From positions 1 to 11,412 of the forward strand of contig JAGWTK010000093.1 in assembly GCA_028876035.1 (NCBI GenBank): a stretch of 11,412 bases of DNA. Direction: 5' to 3'. Position numbers and translations under genes: made by a program. Below are positions 1-6,847 of this stretch, piece after piece (the first letter of the stretch is position 1; every line of letters starts with the position of its first letter). The notes under the pieces are model-generated. The model was not told the DNA's origin, did not search any database, and was given only the letters and a program-made list of their open reading frames with translations. Origin of the DNA: Bacteroidota bacterium (GTDB taxonomy: Bacteria; Bacteroidota; Bacteroidia; Chitinophagales; Chitinophagaceae).

Positions 1-2972
1 GTATTGTTACCATAGCTACCACCGGTGAAATAAGTATCGCCGCGGCTGGCCAGTCTGGGATCAGTGCTGCTGGGATGATCAATAGACCAGCGATGGTCGT
101 TGAAATACTTCAGGTAGTTACCAATATCACCCGATTCTGTTTGAATACGCAGTGCTGCACCGGCAGCTCCCTGGAACAGGATATTCAGGTCGAAGTTTTT
201 GTAACGGATATCCAGCGTGGCGCCATAGTTAAACGTTGGCGTGATGCTTTTGTCCAGGCGAACCTGGTCATCTGCTGTAATTTTTCCGTCACCATTGATG
301 TCTTCGAATTTCATATCACCAGGAATTAAAGTTCCCGTTACACCACTGTAATCAATTTTGTTTTTGGCAATATCGGCCTGGTCCAGGAAAACACCGGCAG
401 ATTTGTACACGAGGTAGGAACCAATCGGCTTTCCTTCCTGGTGCTGGTAGTCGGGTGCGCCTGGTATTTCATCCATATACACTACTTTGTTTTTTGCATA
501 GCCGCCGTTGATGCCGGCTTTGAAGGTCAGGTCTTTATTAACCCGGCCATTGTAGGCTACGCTAAATTCAAAGCCACGGTTGTCTACCCTTCCTGCATTT
601 ACGGGGGGTAGCAGATCGGTAATACCGGAAGAAGCCGGTGTAGAACCGGTTTTCTGGATCAGGATCTGGTCGCGTTTGTTGTAGAAGTACTCCAATGTGA
701 GGTCAACCTTGTTGCCAAAAAGGCTCGCATCCAAACCGAAGTTGTAGTTGTTGGCCCGCTCCCAGGTAAAATTGGGGTTAGCCAGCAATCGCTCCATAAG
801 GGTTTTGGCTACGTTGCCATCGATGGGGTATTGTCCGAAGCCCAGCAAAGACAGGAACGCGTACTCCTGGAGCTGGCCGTTGAAGAATACCTGGTCATTA
901 CCCATCTGCCCGTAAGACGCGCGCAGCTTGAGGTAATTGATGTTTTTAACCTTGAAGAAATCCTCGTTGGTTACGTTCCAGCCCAGCAAGAGTCCGGGGA
1001 AGAAACCGAAACGATGGGCAGGCGGGAAGATGTAAGAACCATCGTAACGCCAGATGAACTCAGCAAGGTATTTTTCTTTATAGTTGTACTGGGCGCGGCC
1101 ATAGTAACCCAAACGGGCCCTTTCATAGGCACCCCCGTCAACTGTTTGAATAGTACCACCTGCAAACAACTGGTCCACCGCAGCAGAGATATAATTCCGG
1201 CGGAAAGCGGTAAAGCCATCGCCCTTGAATTGCTCCTTGGTAACACCCGCCAGCAATGATACGTTGTGGTTAACGCCAAACTTATGATCATAACTCAGCA
1301 AGGCAGTCAGGTTGGTATTGAGTACCGAGCCATAGCGCTGGGTGAGACGTGGATCCGTATAGTTGGAACGAACGGCACCTACGAGCTTAGGTGTTTTGCC
1401 ATCTGCTTCATAGGTGATCCTGTCCCAGTAATACAGCATCCAGGGCGTTTGCCAAAGTTTATCCGTTTGTGAATTCTTATCAATCGCGGCGGATAAAGTC
1501 AGCTTCAAACCGCTGATCCAGGGATTCGTGATATCAACAGAAGCGTTGGCCTGGGTGTAATCGGTTGGATTGTCGTCGTAACCAGTAGCACTTGTTGTAA
1601 TCACGTAGGGATTCTGGCCGTTTTCGATATCCGGACCGGGTTTGCCGTTGGGCCAAACCTCGGGTTCGGTGGGACGACCGCGCATCAGCATACGGAAGAT
1701 CGAACCGGCACTTTCCGTGGGGAAATGCCTTGCTTCACGACGAACCATGATACCCAGGTTGGTGGTGATGTAAGGATTGATCTTCGCCTGTACGTTGGTG
1801 CGGAAATTATACTGCTTGTAATAAGTAGCTGAATTTTTGTAGATGGCATCCTGGTAAACATAACCCAGGGAAGTGAAATAGCGGATGTTTTCATTACCAC
1901 CGCTGATTTGCAGGTTATGTCTCGACTGGGGAGCCCAGGTACGGAACGCATCGCCGAACCAATCTGTATTGGGGTAACCCCAGGGATCGGAGCCGTCGCC
2001 GTATTTTTTTACGGCATCCGGACTGTAGTTCGCATTGAGCGGACTTACGCCGGGGGTGGGCGATGTATAGGTACCTGTTTTCTGGATAGCTGTCCAGGCA
2101 GCACCCCATTCAGCCACGGGAATGGTTTTGTAGATAGGAATTTCATTCATGATTTTCGCATACTCAACGGCGTTAGCCATTTTGGGAACCACGCCTGGTT
2201 GCGTAAAACCCTGGTTGAAGTCATAGGTAACTTTTGGTTTACCGCTAGCTCCTTTTTTGGTAGTGATCAGGATAGCACCGTTGGCAGCACGCGCACCGTA
2301 AATAGCGGCAGAAGCGTCTTTCAGTACCGAAATAGACTCAACGTCTTTCGGGTTCAAACGTCCAAGACCGCCATCCCGGTCGGGAATACCATCGATAACC
2401 ACGAGCGGACTACTATTTCCCAGCGTGTTGATACCACGAATATTGATGGTAGCACCATCATAACCGGGTTCACCACTTTGCTGGATAACGACCAGTCCGG
2501 GTAAACGGCCCGACAATGAGTTGGAAAGATCCACGGCCGGTGATTTCACCAGCGCATCACCTTTCACTGCACTCACCGCACCCGTTACGGTTACTTTCTT
2601 CTGGGTACCGTAACCTACTACCACAACGTCGGACAAATTAGAGGCATCGGCCGCCATACTGGCGTTTACGACACCACTGCTTCCTACGACAGCAGTATAG
2701 GCTTTATACCCGATGGCAGAGAATACCAGTGTTTCGCCCTGGTTGGCAGCAATACTGAAAGTACCATCGGCTTTCGTCATGGTACCCTTGTTTTTTCCCT
2801 GCACGCTTACAGAGACATTGGAGATACCGTCGCCTTTTTCATCCGTTACACGGCCGGTGACATTTCCCTGGGCAAAAGCGCCCATGAACACAGCAGAGGC
2901 CAGCAAGGTGCTGAAAAATGCAACCAGTAATCTTGCCGTTTTTCTCCTGGCAGATGTAATGGTTTTTGTCAT
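1..2972 (-). CDS. SusC/RagA-family TonB-dependent outer-membrane transporter, cut by the left edge
   Basis: Reading the minus strand from the ATG at 2972 gives 990 uninterrupted codons to the window edge. A signal peptide covers residues 1-34 (Arg/Lys-rich start, hydrophobic core, cleavage after AFA). A carboxypeptidase-regulatory-like domain follows at about 36-108 (GNVTGRVTDEKGD start). The SusC hallmark LSDVVVVGYGTQKK (113-126) leads into the plug (about 127-241), with INIRG, VVIDGIP and SVLKDASAAIYGARAANG. The remainder is aromatic-rich beta-barrel. A calcium-loop-like DINGDGKI sits at 891-898, as is common in this family. SusC proteins are usually about 1000-1100 residues, so only the last barrel strands are missing. 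In this family SusC forms a lidded complex with a SusD lipoprotein and imports oligosaccharides using TonB energy; the substrate cannot be read here. There is no N-terminal STN signalling domain, so control by FecR/ECF sigma is unlikely. The adjacent LacI regulator and operator are the probable control. Confidence 0.95.
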   Translation of the reverse strand, partial: MTKTITSARRKTARLLVAFFSTLLASAVFMGAFAQGNVTGRVTDEKGDGISNVSVSVQGKNKGTMTKADGTFSIAANQGETLVFSAIGYKAYTAVVGSSGVVNASMAADASNLSDVVVVGYGTQKKVTVTGAVSAVKGDALVKSPAVDLSNSLSGRLPGLVVIQQSGEPGYDGATINIRGINTLGNSSPLVVIDGIPDRDGGLGRLNPKDVESISVLKDASAAIYGARAANGAILITTKKGASGKPKVTYDFNQGFTQPGVVPKMANAVEYAKIMNEIPIYKTIPVAEWGAAWTAIQKTGTYTSPTPGVSPLNANYSPDAVKKYGDGSDPWGYPNTDWFGDAFRTWAPQSRHNLQISGGNENIRYFTSLGYVYQDAIYKNSATYYKQYNFRTNVQAKINPYITTNLGIMVRREARHFPTESAGSIFRMLMRGRPTEPEVWPNGKPGPDIENGQNPYVITTSATGYDDNPTDYTQANASVDITNPWISGLKLTLSAAIDKNSQTDKLWQTPWMLYYWDRITYEADGKTPKLVGAVRSNYTDPRLTQRYGSVLNTNLTALLSYDHKFGVNHNVSLLAGVTKEQFKGDGFTAFRRNYISAAVDQLFAGGTIQTVDGGAYERARLGYYGRAQYNYKEKYLAEFIWRYDGSYIFPPAHRFGFFPGLLLGWNVTNEDFFKVKNINYLKLRASYGQMGNDQVFFNGQLQEYAFLSLLGFGQYPIDGNVAKTLMERLLANPNFTWERANNYNFGLDASLFGNKVDLTLEYFYNKRDQILIQKTGSTPASSGITDLLPPVNAGRVDNRGFEFSVAYNGRVNKDLTFKAGINGGYAKNKVVYMDEIPGAPDYQHQEGKPIGSYLVYKSAGVFLDQADIAKNKIDYSGVTGTLIPGDMKFEDINGDGKITADDQVRLDKSITPTFNYGATLDIRYKNFDLNILFQGAAGAALRIQTESGDIGNYLKYFNDHRWSIDHPSSTDPRLASRGDTYFTGGSYGNN

Positions 2973-3014
2973 AAATAATCTGAGTTGAGCAGTTGATCAA
3001 AAAAAGGTTGTATA

Positions 3015-3051
3015 GATAAGTGTAAACGATTGCATAGCGTTACAACTTATC
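3015..3051. promoter_or_regulatory. LacI-type operator and dyad upstream of the susC-like gene
   Basis: The 14-mer TGTAAACGATTGCA (3021-3034) has the TG-N10-CA ends and central CG typical of LacI/CcpA-family operators. It matches the pattern TGWAANCGNTNWCA except at one position. It is nested in a larger imperfect inverted repeat: GATAAGTGTAAACG (3015-3028) against CGTTACAACTTATC (3038-3051), with 11 of 14 positions complementary around a 9-nt centre. It lies 43-79 bp before the transporter start and directly after the lacI-type gene, so binding would affect transcription into the transporter. I found no clean Bacteroidota -7 element (TAnnTTTG) in this gap, so the exact transcription start is not assigned. 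Which regulator binds is inferred from proximity. Confidence 0.6.
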
Positions 3052-3094
3052 CATCATTCAGGTAATTAGAGTAGTTCACAGCGTTTGGTTTGTT

Positions 3095-4231
3095 TTAGAT
3101 TGAATGAATGTTTGTTTGGTCTGTTACTGCTTTCGTTCTTGTTGGATGATTCGGTGCGGTTGACAGGTTTGTTTTCATCCTGGTGGAGGATTCCCGGAAT
3201 ACGGGGACGGGGTCGAGAATTATTTTGGGTAGTTCCGGATGATGGTCGGCTTTTCGGTTTTCGATAAGCGTTAGCAGCATCTTAAAGGCTTCGCGGCCCA
3301 TTTGTACCGTTTGCTGATCCATCGAGGATAAGGTAGGTGTAATGTGTTCGTCGAAGCCTTCGTTGGCAAAACCTATGATGCCCATTTCTTCGGGGATCTG
3401 TATGCCGCGTTCTTTGCAGCGTTTTACCAGTCCCAGTGCGGAAAAGTCTTCAACGGCGAATACGGCATCCGGCGGCTGATGAAGCCCAAGGAAATAATCT
3501 GCTGCATCGCGTCCACTGGCGATACTCAGGTCGCCGGTAAATACATAATCTGAAGAGAAAGGGAGTTCGCTTTCCCTCAATGCATCTTTGTATCCTTCCA
3601 GCCGGTTGCGGAAAGTTTGGAAATGGCCCGGTCCGGCAAGGTGAGCGATAGCGCGATATCCCTGGTCGATCAAATGTTTTGTAGCGAGATAGCCCCCCTT
3701 ACGGTCGTCAATTACGACAGACGGGATGTGCAATGAATCATTGGAACGGTCGAACAGCACAAGGGGAATATGCTTTTTCTGGAGATCGACGTAATGGCTG
3801 AAATCCGTAGTGCCCTTTGCCAATGATGCAAGAATACCATCTACCCTTGCCCCCATGAATGCTTCGATGGCCTTTATTTCGAGGTCGGTGGTTTCCTCCG
3901 ACTGGTAAATCAAAGTATGGTAGCCGTATTCGCTGGCCAGCAACTCTATCCCGTGCACGATGGAGCCAAAAAAGTTCATGCTGATGCTGGGAAGAATGAC
4001 GCCGATAGTGTGTGATTTTCCGGTGCGGAGAGAGAGGGCTATGCGGTTGCGTTTGTATTGAAGGCGTTCTGCCGTTTCATTTACCAGTTGCTTGGTTTCT
4101 GCACTGATGCGGGGATGATTGTTCAGCGCACGCGAAACGGTCGCCGGCGTGAGCTTCAGTTCGCTCGCAATCATTTGTATAGTTGTCCGCAATGGCAATG
4201 CAGTCGTATGGTTGTGCAATCGTTTGTCCAA
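3095..4231 (-). CDS. LacI-family transcriptional regulator
   Basis: This is a sugar-responsive DNA-binding repressor or activator of the LacI/GalR type. The N-terminal helix-turn-helix covers residues 15-62, with the recognition signature LTPATVSRALNNHP and then RISAETKQLV. The hinge region follows, then a periplasmic-binding-protein-like sensor domain from about residue 74 (HTIGVILPSISMNFFGSIVHGIE) to about 348 (ILDPVPVFRESS). The reading frame is closed upstream by a TAA at 4244-4246 and contains no ATG before residue 20, inside the helix-turn-helix. The start must therefore be a TTG: 4231 is used here, while TTGs at 4198 and 4192 are alternatives that would leave the usual short leader before the HTH. 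After the normal LacI end there is a tail of about 30 Thr/Asn/Lys-rich residues with no recognisable domain. The gene is followed by the operator and by the SusC-type transporter on the same strand, so it most likely senses the sugar that the transporter imports. Effector and sign of regulation are unknown. Confidence 0.93.
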   Translation of the reverse strand: MDKRLHNHTTALPLRTTIQMIASELKLTPATVSRALNNHPRISAETKQLVNETAERLQYKRNRIALSLRTGKSHTIGVILPSISMNFFGSIVHGIELLASEYGYHTLIYQSEETTDLEIKAIEAFMGARVDGILASLAKGTTDFSHYVDLQKKHIPLVLFDRSNDSLHIPSVVIDDRKGGYLATKHLIDQGYRAIAHLAGPGHFQTFRNRLEGYKDALRESELPFSSDYVFTGDLSIASGRDAADYFLGLHQPPDAVFAVEDFSALGLVKRCKERGIQIPEEMGIIGFANEGFDEHITPTLSSMDQQTVQMGREAFKMLLTLIENRKADHHPELPKIILDPVPVFRESSTRMKTNLSTAPNHPTRTKAVTDQTNIHSI

Positions 4232-4253
4232 ATTAGGATTTCTTTACTATTTG
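4224..4253 (+). promoter_or_regulatory. Weak candidate promoter for the PGM1-type ligase
   Basis: TTG (4224-4226) is followed after 18 nt by TACTATTTG (4245-4253). This resembles TAnnTTTG with one extra base between TA and TTTG. It overlaps the start of the divergent lacI-type gene and sits next to that gene's candidate promoter, so the two transcription units may share one compact control region. The match is imperfect. Confidence 0.2.
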
Positions 4254-4259
4254 CCAAAA

Positions 4260-4288
4260 AAAAGTTAAAGAAATTCCGAACCAAACAA
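4260..4288 (-). promoter_or_regulatory. Candidate promoter of the lacI-type gene
   Basis: On the minus strand TTG (4288-4286) is followed after 18 nt by TAACTTTT (4267-4260). This is one mismatch from the Bacteroidota -7 element TAnnTTTG and one nucleotide short of the usual 19-21 spacing. It would start transcription near 4253, leaving a leader of about 20 nt before the TTG start. It is a pattern match only. Confidence 0.3.
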
Positions 4289-4375
4289 TGATGGCGGGCA
4301 AGCCATCTGCTGATACTGCTCAGCGCCGTCCGGGTGCCTGTTTCAGGAAATTGGTTTACCTTCTGCTGGCACTTG

Positions 4376-5947
4376 ATGATGACCAGCCAAACACCATACG
4401 ACGCTAACCCTATTTCCCCGGCGTTCGAAACCGATGAATCATCCGCTGTCCGGGAACAAAAGCAATTTGCATTGTTACAGGCCGGACTTGCCGACCAGTT
4501 TCGTTCGGTTTTCCCGGATCACCTGGCACCCAAAACAGTGGTAGTGGTGCCCAGTCTTTCCCTGGATCAGCAGGTGCTTGAAGCCATTCCGGGTGCGGCG
4601 TTTTACGAAGAGCGCCTGCTTTGCCTGCTACTGTTGCTGCGGATGCCACGTACAAAAATCATTTATATAAGCAGCCTGCCTGTTGATCCAGTCATCATTG
4701 ATTATTACCTCCACCTTTTACCGGGTATAACAGGCATCCATGCCCGCAACCGGCTCACTTTGCTCAGCTGTTACGACAACTCACTGGTATCCCTAACCGA
4801 AAAAATACTGGCCCGTCCCAGGCTTATCCGCCGCATCCGCGACAGTATACCTGCTGGTGAATCGGCTCATATCGCCTGTTTCAATACTACCCCGTTTGAA
4901 CGCGCACTGGCAGTGGCACTAGGGCTGCCCATTTACGCTTGTGACCCCTCGCTTTGCTGGCTCGGGAGCAAGAGTGGCAGCCGGCGCGTATTTCTCGAAG
5001 CCGGGTTGCCCATGCCGCCAGGGGCTGGTGATATGCATAGTAAAATGGATATCGTGCATGCGGTGGCAGCGCTGAAAGACATGTATCCGCATTTGCGCAA
5101 AGTGATACTGAAACTGAATGAAGGATTTTCGGGCGATGGCAATGCCGTTCTACGCTTCCCGGAAAAGCTGGAAAAGCGCGCCCTGTTCGATTGGATCCAT
5201 GAACACATCGAAAACAAAATTGAACCGGTGGCAGCGGGACTTAGTGCCAGCGCCTTTCTTTCCAAGTTTGCCGAAATGGGCGGCATCGCCGAAGCATTTA
5301 TAGAAGGTAGTGCCAAGGCATCGCCTTCCGTCCAGTGCAGGATCAATCCATTGGGCGAAATTGATATCATCTCTACCCATGATCAGTTATTGGGCGGACC
5401 GGACGGCCAGGTTTTTATGGGTGCGAAATTTCCTGCAGATCCTGCATACAGCCGTGAGATTGCAGCAATGGCTGGCCAACTCGCAACGGTTTTAAAAGGC
5501 AGGGGTGTGCTGGGCCGGTTCAGCGTTGATTTCATTTCCGTGAAAGAAAATGAACGCTGGCAGCATTATGCGATCGAAATCAATCTGCGCAAAGGGGGTA
5601 CTACCCACCCCTATCTCATGCTTCAATACCTCACCGATGGCCGGTACGATCCTGAATCCGGACTGTTTACCACCCACAGCGGCAAACCCCTGTATTATTA
5701 TGCCTCCGATAATATTCAGCACAGTGCTTACCGCGGGTTAACTCCCCATGACCTGATGGAGATCACCATGCTTCATGGTCTGCATTTCGACGGTGCCGCC
5801 CGGAAAGGCGTGGTCTTTCACATGATCGGCGCGCTTTCCCAGTACGGAAAAATGGGGATGGTTTGCATCGGCGAATCTCCCGCTGAAGCACAAACGCTTT
5901 TCGAAAAAACGATTGGTGTACTGAACGAAGAAACAGGCGCCTGCTAG
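4376..5947 (+). CDS. PGM1-related ATP-grasp peptide ligase
   Basis: Residue numbers here count from the upstream GTG at 4334; the ATG at 4376 is residue 15. The protein resembles the PGM1-type ligases known from pheganomycin biosynthesis, which use ATP to join an amino-acid-like carboxylate to a peptide amine. A pre-ATP-grasp region (about 65-205) shows VVVVPSLSLD, YEERLLCLLLLLRMPR, DYYLHLLPGI, HARNRL and LGLPIYACDPSL. It is followed by LGSKSGSRRVFLEAGLPMPP (210-229). The ATP-grasp core has the nucleotide-binding lysine in VILKLNEGFSGDGNA (257-271), the EAFIEG segment (320-325) and the metal-binding EINLRKGGTTHP (415-426). The C-terminal domain carries YYYASDN and GVVFHMIGALSQYGKMGMVCIGES-like residues (about 454-515). 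There is no signal peptide, so it is cytosolic. The start is unsure: GTG 4334 is the first start after a stop, ATG 4376/4379 precede a more normal N-terminus, and no clear Shine-Dalgarno site decides. No precursor-peptide gene adjoins it, so the substrate is unknown. Confidence 0.85.
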   Translation: MMTSQTPYDANPISPAFETDESSAVREQKQFALLQAGLADQFRSVFPDHLAPKTVVVVPSLSLDQQVLEAIPGAAFYEERLLCLLLLLRMPRTKIIYISSLPVDPVIIDYYLHLLPGITGIHARNRLTLLSCYDNSLVSLTEKILARPRLIRRIRDSIPAGESAHIACFNTTPFERALAVALGLPIYACDPSLCWLGSKSGSRRVFLEAGLPMPPGAGDMHSKMDIVHAVAALKDMYPHLRKVILKLNEGFSGDGNAVLRFPEKLEKRALFDWIHEHIENKIEPVAAGLSASAFLSKFAEMGGIAEAFIEGSAKASPSVQCRINPLGEIDIISTHDQLLGGPDGQVFMGAKFPADPAYSREIAAMAGQLATVLKGRGVLGRFSVDFISVKENERWQHYAIEINLRKGGTTHPYLMLQYLTDGRYDPESGLFTTHSGKPLYYYASDNIQHSAYRGLTPHDLMEITMLHGLHFDGAARKGVVFHMIGALSQYGKMGMVCIGESPAEAQTLFEKTIGVLNEETGAC

Positions 5948-6297
5948 CGACAGGAACATACGACTCCCCTCCCGTTCCCGCTGCTGGCGATGTGATGACC
6001 GCAATCGGCCCACAGCAGCGGCAATTGCTGCTGCAATGAGTCGGCATACGCAGTGTGAAATACATCGTATTGTACCATGAGGACATGTGTCTGCGGGTTC
6101 CATACTGCCTTTTTGATGCCTTTGTACGACAGCGCCTTTCTCTCAATGGACTTTGCTGCGTCGCTGCAGGCATGTAGTTCCATACTTCTTTCTTTGATTC
6201 CAAAATTCCTTTTGGTTTTATCACTGGCCTGGCCAACTGCACACTGAAATGAACCCAGGATTATTATCGTCAATGCAAAAAAAGTTACGCGTAGCAT
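5944..6297 (-). CDS. Small secreted protein with a degenerate heavy-metal-associated (HMA)-like fold
   Basis: This 117-residue protein starts with a signal peptide (about 1-22, hydrophobic VTFFALTIIILGSF). Residues 38-90 follow the HMA pattern: Met-x3-Ala-Cys, an Ile-Glu-containing helix (KSIERKAL), a turn (KGIKKAVWN) and a strand ending in VLMVQYD, then a second helix (ADSLQQQL). In metal-binding HMA domains the motif is CxxC followed by xxxVE. Here C44 aligns with the first cysteine while the second is Ala47 (C-S-D-A), so the site is CxxA. Extra Cys and His occur near the C-terminus (DCGHH 98-102, CSC 114-116) and might supply ligands. The assignment rests on pattern, not on a search. It is the second gene of a likely pair with the secreted protein ending at 6380, and its stop codon shares the CTAG at 5944-5947 with the convergent ligase gene. 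A role in periplasmic metal handling is inference. Confidence 0.65.
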   Translation of the reverse strand: MLRVTFFALTIIILGSFQCAVGQASDKTKRNFGIKERSMELHACSDAAKSIERKALSYKGIKKAVWNPQTHVLMVQYDVFHTAYADSLQQQLPLLWADCGHHIASSGNGRGVVCSCR

Positions 6298-6337
6298 GAT
6301 GTTCTGTTTTACTTATTTGATGTGAATAGTGATTGGC

Positions 6338-6356
6338 GTCAGCGAAGCGCGCTGAC
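6338..6356. repeat. Perfect 7-bp inverted repeat between two small secreted-protein genes
   Basis: GTCAGCG (6338-6344) and CGCTGAC (6350-6356) are separated by AAGCG and would form a short GC-rich hairpin in RNA of either strand. No U-run follows on either strand, so it is not a normal rho-independent terminator. It lies in the 82-bp gap between the two minus-strand genes and could affect mRNA stability or relative expression, or could be a binding site. Confidence 0.4.
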
Positions 6357-6379
6357 CTTGGACTTGCAGAACGGAATGC

Positions 6380-6727
6380 TTACAGACGAAAAATGCAGTA
6401 AAGAACACAGCGTGGAATGGAGGCTGTTGTATAGAAGGGGGTGCCTGCGGGCTTTTTATTGCCGGTCAAATGAACAGGCAGAAAACCATCGGTTCGCAGG
6501 TGCGATTGGGCTTGAACAAGGGCTGGCACGATCGATCTTGTCTTGCCCGCCATATGTTCTGCCTTAACAGCAGTCCCGTTCCCGCAATGGCAATCTTTGC
6601 TGTCGGTCGCTGTGTCATCGTAAGCCGATACAGTAGCATGAAAGCAACCTGGTAATGGCGATGCAACCGCATTGCCCAGGGCAACACAGCAATAGGAAAG
6701 CAATAAAAGCAATGCAACCGCCCGCAT
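6380..6727 (-). CDS. Small secreted Cys-containing protein of unknown function
   Basis: I do not recognise a named family with certainty. The 115-residue product begins with a signal peptide (MRAVALLLLLSYCCVALG, with likely cleavage near residues 20-23). It then has scattered Cys and His (C28, H30, C46, H47, C48, H58) and ends in PRCVLYCIFRL. That ending resembles the C-terminus of small Bacteroidota envelope proteins found in metal-related operons, such as the HYC_CC_PP type, but the HYC motif itself is not present, so the link is weak. The ATG at 6727 is the only in-frame ATG before residue 59, and the AGG directly before it is too close to be a good ribosome site. It precedes the HMA-like gene on the same strand by 82 bp, which suggests a two-gene unit. 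It starts downstream of the terminator at 6793-6821, so it should have its own promoter, which I could not identify. An overlapping minus-strand frame from 6762 has no signal peptide or family features and was not chosen. Confidence 0.6.
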   Translation of the reverse strand: MRAVALLLLLSYCCVALGNAVASPLPGCFHATVSAYDDTATDSKDCHCGNGTAVKAEHMAGKTRSIVPALVQAQSHLRTDGFLPVHLTGNKKPAGTPFYTTASIPRCVLYCIFRL

Positions 6728-6792
6728 CCTGCGAAGTTATCATGGCCATCAATTCCAGGCAAAGGGGCGATACGGTTTTAACGTTCTGTTGT

Positions 6793-6821
6793 AAAAAAAA
6801 GGCAGCCTGGGCCGCCCTTTT
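6793..6821 (-). terminator. Rho-independent terminator after the TPR gene
   Basis: On the minus strand the RNA reads AAAAGGGCGGCC-CAG-GCUGCC followed by eight U (complement of the A-run 6793-6800). The stem pairs GG, then after one bulged G pairs CGGC with GCUG through one G-U wobble, and A/U pairs extend its base. It lies 27 bp after the TPR gene stop and separates the gyrA-TPR unit from the small secreted-protein pair. Confidence 0.75.
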
Positions 6822-6847
6822 CTATTCATAATAAAGTTGTATAAACC

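Noticed and set aside
1908..2504. 198-codon plus-strand open frame
   Set aside because: It lies wholly antisense to the SusC-type gene, whose frame is continuous and has all family motifs. The plus-strand product has no recognisable domain or leader.
5738..6242. Two minus-strand frames overlapping the end of the ligase and the HMA-like gene
   Set aside because: They are out of frame with the HMA-like gene and antisense to the conserved C-terminal block of the ligase. Neither shows any family feature.
6322..6567. 81-codon plus-strand open frame
   Set aside because: It overlaps the antisense secreted-protein gene and crosses the spacer hairpin. Its product has no signal, domain or ribosome site.
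6466..6762. 98-codon minus-strand frame overlapping the 115-residue secreted protein
   Set aside because: It lacks a signal peptide and has an irregular composition. The other frame has a clear leader and a C-terminus like known small envelope proteins.
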